Shown: positions 22,831-31,157, counted from the stretch's first letter. The stretch: 36,174 bases of DNA from Actinomycetota bacterium (GCA_021324595.1 JAJPIV010000138.1:1-36174), one strand, 5' to 3'. Notes: generated by a model from the sequence alone, not told the origin. A program made the numbers and translations.

Positions 22831-22887
22831 CGCGATGACAGGCCGCCGCCGTCGCGCCGGGGCGGGGCATGGCGGAGAATGGCGGCC

Positions 22888-23880
22888 ATGCGCGCGATCA
22901 CGGTCACCGGGCCCGGCGGCCCCGACGTCCTCGTGCTCGCCGAGGTCCCGGACCCGGTGCCCGGGCCGGGTGAGGTCCTCATCGACGTCGCCGCCAGCGG
23001 CGTCAACCACGCCGACCTGCTGCAACGGCAGGGCCGCTACCCGCCTCCCCCCGGCGCCCCGCCCTACCCGGGGCTGGAGTGCTCGGGCCGGATCGCGGCG
23101 GCCGGCGACGGCGTCACCGGCTGGCGGGCCGGCGACGAGGTGTGCGCCCTGCTGGCCGGCGGCGGCTACGCCGAGCGGGTCGCGGTCCCGGCGGCGCAGG
23201 TGCTCCCGCTCCCGGACGGGGTGTCCCTGCGCGACGCCGCGGCCCTGCCCGAGGCCGCCTGCACGGTCTGGTCCAACGTGGTCTCGCTCGCCGGGCTGCG
23301 ACCGGGGGAGACGCTGCTGGTCCACGGCGGGGCGAGCGGGATCGGAACGCTGGCCATCCAGCTCGGCCGTGCCCTCGGGGCGCGGGTCGCGTGCACGGCG
23401 GGGTCGCAGGCCAAGCTGGACCGCTGCCGCCAGCTCGGGGCCGACCTGGCGGTCTCCTACCGGGACCAGGACTTCGTCGCGGCGGTCGGGGAGTTCACCG
23501 GGGGCCGGGGCGCCGACGTGATCCTCGACATCATCGGCGCGGCCTACCTGGGGAGGAACATCGCCGCCCTGGCCCCGGACGGCCGGCTCGTGGTGATCGG
23601 GCTCCAGGGCGGCGCCCGGGCGGAGATCGACCTGGGCGCCCTGCTCCGCAAGCGGGCCAGCGTCCACGCCACCTCGCTGCGCGCGCGCCCCGCCGGGCAG
23701 AAGGCGCGCATCGTCGAGGACGTGCGGGAGGGGCTGTGGCCGCTGATCGGCGCCGGCCGGGTGAGGCCCGTGATCGAGGCGGTGCTGCCGCTGGCCGCAG
23801 CCGCGGACGCGCACCGGCTCCTCGAGGCGGGCGCGCATGTCGGAAAGGTGCTGCTCGCGCCCGACCTCGTGCCCCGGTGA
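22888..23880 (+). CDS. NAD(P)H:quinone oxidoreductase, PIG3/MDR type
   Basis: Medium-chain reductase of 330 residues without the structural zinc site, like TP53I3/PIG3 quinone reductases. The N-terminal GroES-like domain has GVNHADLLQRQGRYPPPPGA. The Rossmann domain has the nucleotide-binding VHGGASGIGTLAIQL and DVILDIIGAAYLGRN. ATG 22888 is preferred; GGAG lies 10 bases upstream, while ATG 22879 is only one base from it. It is 34 bases upstream of bpa in the same direction and may be co-transcribed with it. Physiological substrate unknown. Confidence 0.9.
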   Translation: MRAITVTGPGGPDVLVLAEVPDPVPGPGEVLIDVAASGVNHADLLQRQGRYPPPPGAPPYPGLECSGRIAAAGDGVTGWRAGDEVCALLAGGGYAERVAVPAAQVLPLPDGVSLRDAAALPEAACTVWSNVVSLAGLRPGETLLVHGGASGIGTLAIQLGRALGARVACTAGSQAKLDRCRQLGADLAVSYRDQDFVAAVGEFTGGRGADVILDIIGAAYLGRNIAALAPDGRLVVIGLQGGARAEIDLGALLRKRASVHATSLRARPAGQKARIVEDVREGLWPLIGAGRVRPVIEAVLPLAAAADAHRLLEAGAHVGKVLLAPDLVPR

Positions 23881-23914
23881 TGCGCGGCCGGGCGTCTCTC
23901 GACAGACTAGAGGC

Positions 23915-24448
23915 ATGAGCGACGAGAGGAAGCCCGGCGCGGAGGCGCTCGCCAAGGTTGTGGTGGTCGGCCCCGATGGCGTCGCGGTGGAGAGCGGGAA
24001 CGAGCCGCCCAGCGAGCGTGCCGTCACCGAGATGGTCGAGCAGCCCGCGAAGGTCATGCGCGTCGGCAGCATGATCCGCCAGCTGCTGGAGGAGGTGAGG
24101 GCGGCCCCGCTGGACGAGAAGAGCCGCGTGCGGCTGAAGGAGATCCACGCCAGCTCGATCAAGGAGCTGGAGGACGGGCTCGCGCCCGAGCTTGTCGAAG
24201 AGCTTGAGCGGCTGTCGCTGCCGTTCGCCGAGGGCGAGGTGCCCAGCGACGCGGAGCTGCGGATCGCCCAGGCGCAGCTCGTCGGCTGGCTCGAGGGGCT
24301 GTTCCACGGCATCCAGACGACGCTGTTCGCCCAGCAGATGGCGGCGCGGGCGCAGCTTGAGCAGATGCGCCGGGCACTGCCACCGGGGGTGGTCGCAGCG
24401 CCGTCCGGCGAGGAGTCCCAGCAGCGGGCGTCGGGTCCGTACCTGTAG
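23915..24448 (+). CDS. bpa: Bacterial proteasome activator
   Basis: 177-residue helical protein matching Bpa/PafE (Rv3780 of M. tuberculosis). The core has VMRVGSMIRQLLEEVRAAPLDEKSRVR and IAQAQLVGWLEGLFHGIQT. The very C-terminus is GPYL, the counterpart of the mycobacterial GQYL that docks into the 20S proteasome and opens its gate without ATP. In Mycobacterium it feeds unfolded proteins such as HspR to the proteasome. Its presence predicts that this organism has a 20S proteasome elsewhere. ATG 23915 is preceded by AGAGG. Confidence 0.93.
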   Translation: MSDERKPGAEALAKVVVVGPDGVAVESGNEPPSERAVTEMVEQPAKVMRVGSMIRQLLEEVRAAPLDEKSRVRLKEIHASSIKELEDGLAPELVEELERLSLPFAEGEVPSDAELRIAQAQLVGWLEGLFHGIQTTLFAQQMAARAQLEQMRRALPPGVVAAPSGEESQQRASGPYL

Positions 24449-24469
24449 CCGGCGCGCCCGGGCGGGCGG

Positions 24470-25441
24470 CTAGCCGGCCGCTGCCCCCGACCTGACCTGG
24501 TCCAGCCAGGCCGCCGCCTCAGTGAAATCGGTGTCGGTGCTCGCCGTCCCGCGCGCCGCCGGTGCCGCGGGCGGGACGACCTCGTCGGCTCGCGGATAGC
24601 TGCCCAGGAAGCGCACCCCGGCGCAGGCGCGCCGCAGCCCCATCAGCGCCTCGCCCACGCTCGGGGCGCCGACGTGGCCCTCGCAGTCGATGAAGAAGCA
24701 GTACCGCCCGATGCCCTCGCCCGTCGGCCGGGACTCGATGCGGCTCAGGTTCACGTTCCGCACGGCGAACTGGCTGAGGATGTCCATCAGCGCCCCCGGG
24801 TGGTCATCGGCCAGGAAAGCCACCACCGACGTGCGGTCCGCCCCGGTCGGCGGCGGCAACGGGCCCGGCGGGCACACCTCCACGAACCTGGTCACCGCGC
24901 CGGGCCGGTCGCCGATCCCGGTCACCGCCGCCTCGAGCCCGTAGTGGCCGGCCGCGAAGCTCCCGGCGAGGGCGGCGTCGAGATCGCCGTCGGCGACCTG
25001 GCGGGCCGCGTCGGCGTTGGACAGCGTGGCCCGCCACAGGGCGTCCGGCAGGTGCTCGGCCAGCCAGCGGCGGCACTGCGGCTGCGCCATCGGGTGGCTG
25101 CCGACCATCCTGATCCCGGCGACGGCGGTGCCGGGGCGCACCAGCAGCGCGAACTCGACCGGCACGATCACCTCGGCAGTGATCCGAAGCTCGGGGCCGG
25201 CGACCAGCTCGTCGAGGGTGGCGTTCACCCCGCCCTCGACCGAGCTCTCGATCGGGACGACGGCCCGGTCGGCGTGCCCGCCGCGCACCGCGTCCAGGGC
25301 CGCGGAGATCGACCCGCAGGCCAGCGGCTTCACGTCGCCATCCGGATGCAGGACGGCGACGGCCTGCTCGCAGAACGTGCCCGACGGCCCGAGGAAGGCG
25401 CAGGTGCCGGCCGGAGGCCGGCTCGCGGATCCGCCTGCCAT
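24470..25441 (-). CDS. pheA: Prephenate dehydratase
   Basis: 323-residue enzyme converting prephenate to phenylpyruvate in phenylalanine synthesis. The catalytic domain begins FLGPSGTFCEQAV and includes ESSVEGGVNATLDEL and the Thr-Arg-Phe motif in GAVTRFVEV. A regulatory ACT domain follows (HPGALMDILSQFAVRNVNLSRIESRPT, YCFFIDCEGH), the site of phenylalanine feedback. There is no chorismate mutase domain, as usual for actinobacteria. Its ATG overlaps the glycosyltransferase stop as TGATG. The extra ~35-residue Pro/Ala tail is unremarkable. Confidence 0.94.
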   Translation of the reverse strand: MAGGSASRPPAGTCAFLGPSGTFCEQAVAVLHPDGDVKPLACGSISAALDAVRGGHADRAVVPIESSVEGGVNATLDELVAGPELRITAEVIVPVEFALLVRPGTAVAGIRMVGSHPMAQPQCRRWLAEHLPDALWRATLSNADAARQVADGDLDAALAGSFAAGHYGLEAAVTGIGDRPGAVTRFVEVCPPGPLPPPTGADRTSVVAFLADDHPGALMDILSQFAVRNVNLSRIESRPTGEGIGRYCFFIDCEGHVGAPSVGEALMGLRRACAGVRFLGSYPRADEVVPPAAPAARGTASTDTDFTEAAAWLDQVRSGAAAG

Positions 25442-26202
25442 CACGCGATCCCGGCCCGTCCGCTCGCGGGGAGGGTGCCTCCGGCGGGCGGCGCATGCCA
25501 CGCCTGCCGGGCGGCGAGCGCCCGGGCCACGTCGGCGAGCTGGCGCGCCCGGTGCGCCTGCGCGGCCAGCTCCCGGCCGGTCGCGCGGTGCGCGAGCGCC
25601 ACCACGACCTCCTCGACCCGCATGCCCTTGCGGATCAGGTCGATGGTCATGCCGACCTCGGCCCCCCAGCCGGGCGCCAGCGGGCGGGCCGCCTCGAACG
25701 CCGCCCTCGTCAGGCAGCGCTGCCCGTTCAGCGGCTCGGCGGGCCGCCAGCCGGTGGCGCGCTGAATGCCCGCCCCGGCCAGGCCGGTCACCAGCCCGTG
25801 GCCGCCGAGCCTGACCCGGTCGCGGAAGACGGCGATCACCATGTCCGCCCGGCCCGCCCTGACCGGCTCGGCGAGCGGCGCGGCGTTCGCGGCGGTGGCG
25901 GCCAGGTCCGCGTCGAGGAACAGCAGGTGCCTGGCCGGCGGCGAGCCGCGCTCGGCCTCGATCAGCCGGACCGCCTCGGCCCCGGTCTCCAGCGCTGCCG
26001 CCTTGCCGCGGGCCAGGCCGTGACGCACCACCACGGCGCCCGCTGCCGCCGCGATCGCGGCCGTCCCGTCGGCGGAGCCGTCGTCGACGACGACGACGAC
26101 GTCCGCGCCCGGGATGCGGGCCGCGGCCTCGACGGTCGCGCCGATCCGGTCGGACTCGTTCCTGGCGGGGATGACGACGGCCAGGTCGCCGCGGGGCGAC
26201 AT
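25441..26202 (-). CDS. Family 2 glycosyltransferase, GpgS-like
   Basis: 253-residue GT-A fold protein. The N-terminal VVIPARNESDRIGATV and VVVVDDGSADGTAAIA bind nucleotide-sugar; FLDADLAA is the metal-binding DXD; EPLNGQRCLTRAAFEA and GWGAEVGMTIDLI resemble glucosyl-3-phosphoglycerate synthases. The start ATG 26202 has no clear ribosome site, but TAAGAT lies 7 bases upstream, so the transcript may be leaderless. Its stop is fused with the pheA start (TGATG), so the two are co-translated. The sugar acceptor cannot be read from sequence. Confidence 0.83.
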   Translation of the reverse strand: MSPRGDLAVVIPARNESDRIGATVEAAARIPGADVVVVVDDGSADGTAAIAAAAGAVVVRHGLARGKAAALETGAEAVRLIEAERGSPPARHLLFLDADLAATAANAAPLAEPVRAGRADMVIAVFRDRVRLGGHGLVTGLAGAGIQRATGWRPAEPLNGQRCLTRAAFEAARPLAPGWGAEVGMTIDLIRKGMRVEEVVVALAHRATGRELAAQAHRARQLADVARALAARQAWHAPPAGGTLPASGRAGIA

Positions 26203-26225
26203 GGCTGTGATCTTAGTGGCGCCCG

Positions 26226-26573
26226 CTAGCCGCCGACGGCGTGTGCCGGATCGTCCACCACGGTGAACACCGTCTCGAGGCCGGTCACCTGGAGGATCTT
26301 CCTGACTGCGGGGCGGGGCGCGGCCAGCTCGAGGTCCCCGCCCGCTTCCCGGGCCTGGCGGTGGGCGGCGAGCAGCGCGTTCACGCCGGTCGAATCGCAG
26401 AAGTCGACTCCGGACAGGTCCACGATCAGCCGGACGCGGCCCGCGCCGGACAGGGCGCCGGCGAGCTCGCGCTGGAGCACGGGCACCGTGTAGAGGTCGA
26501 TCTCGCCGTGGACCGACATCACGATGTAATCACCCTGGGGCCGGCTTGTGACCTTTAGCTCCACCAGCCGCAC
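26226..26573 (-). CDS. STAS-domain anti-sigma factor antagonist
   Basis: About 115 residues, single STAS domain: DYIVMSVHGEIDLYTVPVLQ, VRLIVDLSGVDFCDSTGVNALL, and a C-terminal IL..TGLETVF element. The Ser in DSTG is the residue phosphorylated by RsbW-type kinases in SpoIIAA/RsbV proteins. GTG 26573 is used; GTG 26564 is also possible and neither has a good ribosome site. An RsbW-like kinase gene lies 2 kb away (28412-28900) and could be the partner, which is inference. Confidence 0.86.
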   Translation of the reverse strand: MRLVELKVTSRPQGDYIVMSVHGEIDLYTVPVLQRELAGALSGAGRVRLIVDLSGVDFCDSTGVNALLAAHRQAREAGGDLELAAPRPAVRKILQVTGLETVFTVVDDPAHAVGG

Positions 26574-26678
26574 ATTACTCGCCCGGAGCGCGGACCACCA
26601 GCCGGCGGTCGCGCCGCGAGCCGGGGGGCCCGCGCCCGGGCTGCGTGGGCATGGGCGGCCCGCGCGTACTGTGGATGC

Positions 26679-26855
26679 ATGGCGCGCATCATCGGGTTCA
26701 TCGTGGCTGCGGCCGTCGCCCTCGTGGTCGCCTGGCTGCTGTTCTGGACGCTCCTGCACACGATCATGATCGGCTTCTGGATCGTCCTGGCCGTGGTCGC
26801 GGGGGTCACCGTGTTCAAGGTCGGCCGCTGGTCGGCCCGGCGGTCCCGGGGCTGA
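26679..26855 (+). CDS. Small two-span membrane protein, 58 residues
   Basis: Starts MARIIGFIVAAAVALVVAWL and contains two hydrophobic helices (about 4-24 and 30-48), ending in a basic tail KVGRWSARRSRG. Third codon positions are nearly all G/C. It lies between the STAS gene (divergent) and the deiminase-like gene (convergent). Family not recognised; small actinobacterial proteins like this are common and mostly unstudied. Confidence 0.65.
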   Translation: MARIIGFIVAAAVALVVAWLLFWTLLHTIMIGFWIVLAVVAGVTVFKVGRWSARRSRG

Positions 26856-26879
26856 GGCCGGCCAGCACGGCCGCCGTCG

Positions 26880-28316
26880 CTACCGGGGGACCCGCAGCGA
26901 CCACCCGGCTCCCGCGAGCTCCCGGGCATCCTGGCCGGCCTGGGCCGCCACGGGCGCTGGCCCGGCGCCGGGCGCCCGCGCGGCCTGGGCCTCGGGACCG
27001 GCTGGCGGCACCGGTCCGAGCTGGCGCCGGATCGCCTCGCGCGCCGGGCCGGGCAGCGGCTGGCCGGGCACCGGCACCGGATCGCGCCGGAGCGCGGCGC
27101 ACAATGCCCGCGGCCCGCCGCCACGGTCCGCCGCCCAGCTCCCCCCGAGCTCGCCGGACGCCACGGTGAGCACCTCGTACCCCGCCGCCGCGAGCCGCGC
27201 GTTGGTCTCGCAGCTGCGCTCGTCGCAGACCACGGCCCGCTCGCCGACCACCAGCGCGCCCCCGCCGTCGTCCCACTGCGCGCCGGGCCGGGCGGCACAC
27301 CGGTGGCCCGGCAGGGCCAGCGGGTCGAGTCCCGTGCCGATCACCGTGAGGCGGCTGACCCCCATCGCCCGCGCGGCGGCCTCGAGGAACGGCCTCGGGT
27401 GGGAGACTGCCAGCTCGCAGCCGCGGAGCGTGATCGTGAGCGCGGTCAGGGTGAATGCCAGCGACGGCGTCATGACCACCGCGTCGGCTCCGATCACGGC
27501 GCAGGCCGCGCCGAGCGGGCCCCGCGCGGCCGGGTCGCCGTCGGCGGCCCGGCCCATCGGGACCGCCAGGACAATCTCGGCGGCCCGCGCGCCCAGCAGC
27601 TCCCGCGCCAGCCACTCCGCGGCCTCCGGGCTGGTCCGGCCGCCCACCCCGACCGCGATCGCCCCCGGCGCGAGCAGCACGACGTCGCCGGCGTCGAGCC
27701 GGCGCCGCCCGGCCAGGTGGAGCCGGGTCAGCCTCGCGAACCTCGGATGGTGCCGGTAGACCGTGGCGAGCAGCGCGGCCTCGCGGCGCCGCGGCCCGGC
27801 CAGCCCCGCGACGACGACCTGGTCGCCGATGGGCACGCTGGAGTCCCGGCTGAACATCAGGTGCGGCAGCGGGTCGAGGATGAACTCGTGCGGGCCGAGC
27901 AGGTCATGGACCAGGCCGCGGCCCGCCCGAAGCTCCCCGCGCGCCAGCCCGGCGACCAGGACGCCGGCCAGGTCCTCGGGAGCCAGCGACTCCAGGTGAC
28001 CGCGCACGAGCCGCCCTAGCTCGTCACCTAGCGGGGCGCCGCCCAGCGTGCCGGCGATGGCCTCGTCCCTGGCCTCCTGGTACTCAAGCACGTCCTGGAG
28101 CAGCCCGGTCACGTACAGGACGTCCGCGCCGCGGGCGCGCAGGACATCGGTGAGCGCGTCGTGCTCCTGCTGCGCCCGGGCGACCCACGGGATTCCCCCG
28201 AACGCCAGCCTGCCGCGCGTGCGCGGGGTGACCCGCCGCAGCTCCTCGCCCGGCCTGTGCACGAGCACGCAGCGCAGCGGCCCGATCTCGCTGTCCGTGC
28301 CGATGGTGTGGCTCAA
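26880..28316 (-). CDS. Arginine deiminase homologue lacking catalytic residues (probable pseudoenzyme)
   Basis: 478 residues with clear arginine deiminase (ArcA) architecture: GPLRCVLVHRPGEEL, IPWVARAQQEHDAL, PHLMFSRDS, QWDDGGGALVVGERAVV and TNARLAAAGYEVL. Active enzymes need Asp, Glu, His and Cys. Here Asp158 is kept, the Glu of EGGD is Asp208 (DAGD), the His of MHLDT aligns with Pro267 (GPLGA), and the Cys of the C-terminal RCMTCPLxRDP motif aligns with Ala404 (RALCAALRRDP). Loss of both His and Cys should abolish hydrolysis. A 65-residue Pro/Ala C-terminal extension is also unusual. Start TTG 28316 follows a G-run; upstream frame is not coding. No arcB, arcC or arcD is nearby. A regulatory or arginine-binding role is possible. 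Confidence 0.82.
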   Translation of the reverse strand: MSHTIGTDSEIGPLRCVLVHRPGEELRRVTPRTRGRLAFGGIPWVARAQQEHDALTDVLRARGADVLYVTGLLQDVLEYQEARDEAIAGTLGGAPLGDELGRLVRGHLESLAPEDLAGVLVAGLARGELRAGRGLVHDLLGPHEFILDPLPHLMFSRDSSVPIGDQVVVAGLAGPRRREAALLATVYRHHPRFARLTRLHLAGRRRLDAGDVVLLAPGAIAVGVGGRTSPEAAEWLARELLGARAAEIVLAVPMGRAADGDPAARGPLGAACAVIGADAVVMTPSLAFTLTALTITLRGCELAVSHPRPFLEAAARAMGVSRLTVIGTGLDPLALPGHRCAARPGAQWDDGGGALVVGERAVVCDERSCETNARLAAAGYEVLTVASGELGGSWAADRGGGPRALCAALRRDPVPVPGQPLPGPAREAIRRQLGPVPPAGPEAQAARAPGAGPAPVAAQAGQDARELAGAGWSLRVPR

Positions 28317-28411
28317 CGGCCCCCCCGGTGCCCGTCGCCCCCGCGCCCGGCGGCTCCCCTGGGAGTATCACCGGCTGCCGCCCGGTTACGCCTCGCGGGC
28401 CGGGCGAGCCG

Positions 28412-28900
28412 TCACCCCGCGCTCCCCGGCCGGCTGGCCGCCGCCCAGGTCCGCCGGGCCGGGTTCCGCGGGACCACCGGCTCGCCCTCGCCGCGAACGC
28501 CCGCGCCACCCGCGTGACCGGGCCGCGGTGCGGGCAGGACCGCCCAGACCGTCAGGCCGGCCCCGTTTGCCCGCACGCCCCAGGTCAGGGACAGGTGAGC
28601 GACGATGCCCAGGCCGCGCCCGCCCGGCGAGAACTCCGACGGGTGGCCGACCATGGGAGTGGTCGCGCCGCCGCCATCGCTGACCGCGACCTCGACGCAG
28701 GCGCCATCGACATCCCAGGCCACCTCCACCCCGCCGCCGGGAAGCGGGTACGCGTGCAGGATCGCGTTGCTCAGCAGCTCGCTGACCACCAGGGCGGCGT
28801 CCCGGACCGCGCCATCGAGCACCCCGGCCGCCCGCAGCTCGTCGGCGAGCACCCGGCGCGCGACCGCGACGCTCGCTGCCGTGCACGGCAGGTGCACCAC
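28412..28900 (-). CDS. RsbW-like ATP-binding anti-sigma/serine kinase
   Basis: About 162 residues, single HATPase_c domain: N-box ELLSNAILHAY, G1 VSDGGG, G2 GGRGLGIVAHLS. Proteins like this bind sigma factors or phosphorylate STAS antagonists. GTG 28900 is preferred because GGAGGTGAGG precedes it; GTG 28957 would add 19 Arg/Ala-rich residues. The last ~35 residues (after LPAPRPGHAGG) are Gly/Arg-rich and not part of the fold. Divergent region 28901-29227 upstream shows no gene. Confidence 0.84.
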   Translation of the reverse strand: MVHLPCTAASVAVARRVLADELRAAGVLDGAVRDAALVVSELLSNAILHAYPLPGGGVEVAWDVDGACVEVAVSDGGGATTPMVGHPSEFSPGGRGLGIVAHLSLTWGVRANGAGLTVWAVLPAPRPGHAGGAGVRGEGEPVVPRNPARRTWAAASRPGSAG

Positions 28901-29227
28901 GCTCGCCGCCCTCACCTCCCGCGCACCCGCCCCGCCGGCCCGGCGGCGGCGCGTCACCGCTGGCGGTCACGTCCGCCGCCGCGGACCGGGAGATGCCCGC
29001 CGTGACCTGGCCGGAAACCGGCCCGGCGTGAGGCGCCGGTCACAGCCCGGCCCGGCCCGCGCGCGGCGGCCCGGCCCGGGCGGCCGCATCGCCAGCAGGC
29101 ACGGGGTTTGCGGCGCCCTGACCCGCCCCTGACCGCCGCGTGACGTAATCGAATCGTTATTGACCGGATGGGGGGCGGCCGGCTCCGTCCCCGGCTCCTC
29201 GCCGGGCGCGGTGGCGGGCGCCTCGGG

Positions 29228-29241
29228 TACAGTCTGCGCCG
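29228..29241 (+). promoter_or_regulatory. -10 element of a leaderless transcript
   Basis: TACAGT (29228-29233) matches the actinobacterial -10 consensus and ends 7 bases before GTG 29241, the exact geometry expected when transcription starts on the first base of the start codon. No -35 is evident. Confidence 0.55.
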
Positions 29242-29291
29242 TGACATCCGCCAGCTCCGGCAGCCTGCGCCGTCCGCCCGGCTTGTCATGA
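29241..29291 (+). CDS. Leaderless 16-codon mini-ORF coupled to the exporter permease
   Basis: From GTG 29241 the frame encodes MTSASSGSLRRPPGLS and stops at TGA 29289-29291, which overlaps the permease start as ATGA (29288-29291). The permease has no ribosome site of its own, so ribosomes finishing this leader probably re-start on it. The peptide itself looks featureless. Evidence is the promoter geometry plus the ATGA overlap. Confidence 0.5.
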   Translation: MTSASSGSLRRPPGLS

Positions 29292-30346
29292 GGACCGTCA
29301 GGGCCGGCGTGCCTGGCCAGCTCCTCGATCCCTCCCGCGCCGAGGAGGCGGGGCAGGCGCGGGGCGGCTCGCTGGCCGCCCTGGCCGCCGAGCACGGCCT
29401 CAAGCCGAGCGCCCAGCGCCCGGGGCTCGGCACCTACCTTCGCGAGCTCGCGCACCGGTGGAGCTTCATCATGGGCTTCGCCACGGCGCGCAACGTCGCG
29501 ATGTACACCGAGGCCAAGCTCGGCCAGCTGTGGCAGGTGCTCGCGCCGCTGCTCAACGCCGGGGTCTACTTCCTGATCTTCGGCCTGCTGATCCGCGGCG
29601 TCAGCCGCGGCGTGCCTGACTACCTGCTGTTCCTGGTCACCGGCGTGTTCGTGTTCAGCTTCACCCAGCGGGTGTTCATCTCAACCTCCAAGGTCATCAC
29701 CGACAGCCTGCCGCTGATCCGGGCGCTCCAGTTCCCCCGCGCCGCGCTCCCGCTCGCGTACGTGATGATCGAGCTCCAGCAGCTCGCGCTGTCCATGGCG
29801 GTGCTCGTCGTGATGATCCTCGCCAGCGGCCAGCCGCTGGCCTGGAGCTGGCTGCTGGCCGTCCCCGCGCTGGCGCTGCTGACGATGTTCAACGCCGGGC
29901 TGGCCTTCTTCGCCGCCCGGACCGGCGCCCGGGTGAACGACTTCGCCCAGCTGCTGCCGTTCCTGATGCGGACCTGGCTCTACCTGTCCGGCGTGATCTA
30001 CAGCGTGCAGCAGGTGGTGGCCGCCCACTCCCAGCACTACGCCTGGGCGACCACGCTGCTCCAGCTCAACCCGGCCGCGATCTACCTCACCCTGGTCCGT
30101 GACTCGCTGCTCGCCTCGCAGCGGGCCAGCGCGTTCGGGGCCAGGCCGTTCGACCCGGCCAGGTGCCAGGCCTGGGCCAGGGACGCCGGCGGGTTCGCGG
30201 GCAGGCACCCGTACTACAGCGCCTACTGCCATCCCACGCTGGTCTCCAGCCACCTGTGGCTGTTCGGCGCCGGATGGGCGGTCGTCATGCTGGTGCTCGG
30301 CTTCTGGTACTTCTGGCGCAAGGAGGTGTTCTACGGCCGTGGCTGA
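29288..30346 (+). CDS. ABC-2 permease of a polysaccharide/teichoic-acid type exporter (Wzm-like)
   Basis: 352 residues: a cytoplasmic N-terminus of ~60 residues, then six hydrophobic helices, with the family segment EAKLGQLWQVLAPLLNAGVYF at the first and LNPAAIYLTLVRDSLL before the last ones. Such permeases pair with a Wzt/TagH ATPase to export undecaprenyl-linked glycans or teichoic acids. A ~60-residue extracytoplasmic segment (FGARPFDPARCQAWARDAGG and onward) precedes the last helix. ATG 29288 is chosen because it overlaps the mini-ORF stop; there is no ribosome site. It overlaps the ATPase start by 8 bases. The Mtb orthologue pair also lies near bpa, as I recall. Confidence 0.85.
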   Translation: MRTVRAGVPGQLLDPSRAEEAGQARGGSLAALAAEHGLKPSAQRPGLGTYLRELAHRWSFIMGFATARNVAMYTEAKLGQLWQVLAPLLNAGVYFLIFGLLIRGVSRGVPDYLLFLVTGVFVFSFTQRVFISTSKVITDSLPLIRALQFPRAALPLAYVMIELQQLALSMAVLVVMILASGQPLAWSWLLAVPALALLTMFNAGLAFFAARTGARVNDFAQLLPFLMRTWLYLSGVIYSVQQVVAAHSQHYAWATTLLQLNPAAIYLTLVRDSLLASQRASAFGARPFDPARCQAWARDAGGFAGRHPYYSAYCHPTLVSSHLWLFGAGWAVVMLVLGFWYFWRKEVFYGRG

Positions 30347-31157
30347 CGCCCAGCCGACCGTGATCGTCGACGACCTGCACGTGGTGTACCGCGTGTACGG
30401 TGCCGGCGGCCGGGGTACCGCGTCGACCGCGCTGTTCCGCATCCTCAGGCGCCGGACCCGCCCGGCGATCCGGGAGGTCCACGCGATCCGCGGCATGTCA
30501 TTCGTGGCCTACCGGGGCGATGCGATCGGGATCATCGGCCGCAACGGATCGGGCAAGTCCACCCTGCTGCGGGCCATCGCCGGGCTGCTCCCGCCGGAGT
30601 CCGGCACCGTCTACACCTCCTGCGAGGCGTCGCTGCTGGGGGTGAACGCGGCGCTGCTCGACGACCTCAGCGGCGAGCGGAACGTGGTCCTCGGCTGCCT
30701 GGCGATGGGCATGACCAAGAAGGAGATCAGGGCGAAGTTCCACGAGATCGTCGAGTTCTCCGGCGTGGGCGAGTTCATCAACCTGCCGATGAAGAGCTAC
30801 TCGGCGGGCATGGCATCCCGGCTGCGCTTCGCGATCGCCGCGGCCAAGAGCCACGAGATCCTGCTCATCGACGAGGCGCTGGCCACCGGGGACGCCGAGT
30901 TCCGGGTCAAGAGCCACGCCCGGATCGATGAGCTGCGCAGGCAGGCGGGCACGGTGTTCCTCGTCGCCCACGACCTGGAGGAGGTCGAGGACACCTGCAA
31001 CCGGGTGATCTGGCTGGACAGCGGGAAGATCGTCGAGCAGGGCGAGGACGTGATCGGGATCATCGACCGTTACATCGACGCCTCGGGCGGCGAGAAGGTC
31101 GCTAGGGACCCGGTCACCAGGAAGCGGATCAGCGCGCCCGAGCCGGTCACCAGCTGA
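30339..31157 (+). CDS. ATPase of polysaccharide/teichoic-acid type exporter (Wzt/TagH-like)
   Basis: 272 residues. Walker A GRNGSGKST (67-75), signature YSAGMASRL (from 154), Walker B EILLIDEA (173-180), and the switch His in LVAHDLEEV. The N-terminus has the extra ~25 residues before the ABC core typical of this subfamily; there is no C-terminal glycan-binding Wzt domain, as in TagH-short or RfbE types. GTG 30339 has an ideal AAGGAGGT site inside the end of the permease gene. Substrate is not encoded nearby: no glycosyltransferase gene lies in this operon. Confidence 0.9.
   Translation: MADAQPTVIVDDLHVVYRVYGAGGRGTASTALFRILRRRTRPAIREVHAIRGMSFVAYRGDAIGIIGRNGSGKSTLLRAIAGLLPPESGTVYTSCEASLLGVNAALLDDLSGERNVVLGCLAMGMTKKEIRAKFHEIVEFSGVGEFINLPMKSYSAGMASRLRFAIAAAKSHEILLIDEALATGDAEFRVKSHARIDELRRQAGTVFLVAHDLEEVEDTCNRVIWLDSGKIVEQGEDVIGIIDRYIDASGGEKVARDPVTRKRISAPEPVTS

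Noticed and set aside
27100-27150. An alternative frame in the deiminase gene reads GRGHC, like the catalytic Cys motif, suggesting a frameshift
   Set aside because: The annotated frame continues with ALRRDPV, which aligns without gaps to the family C-terminus, and the alternative frame loses all similarity right after the Cys. Substitution is the simpler reading.
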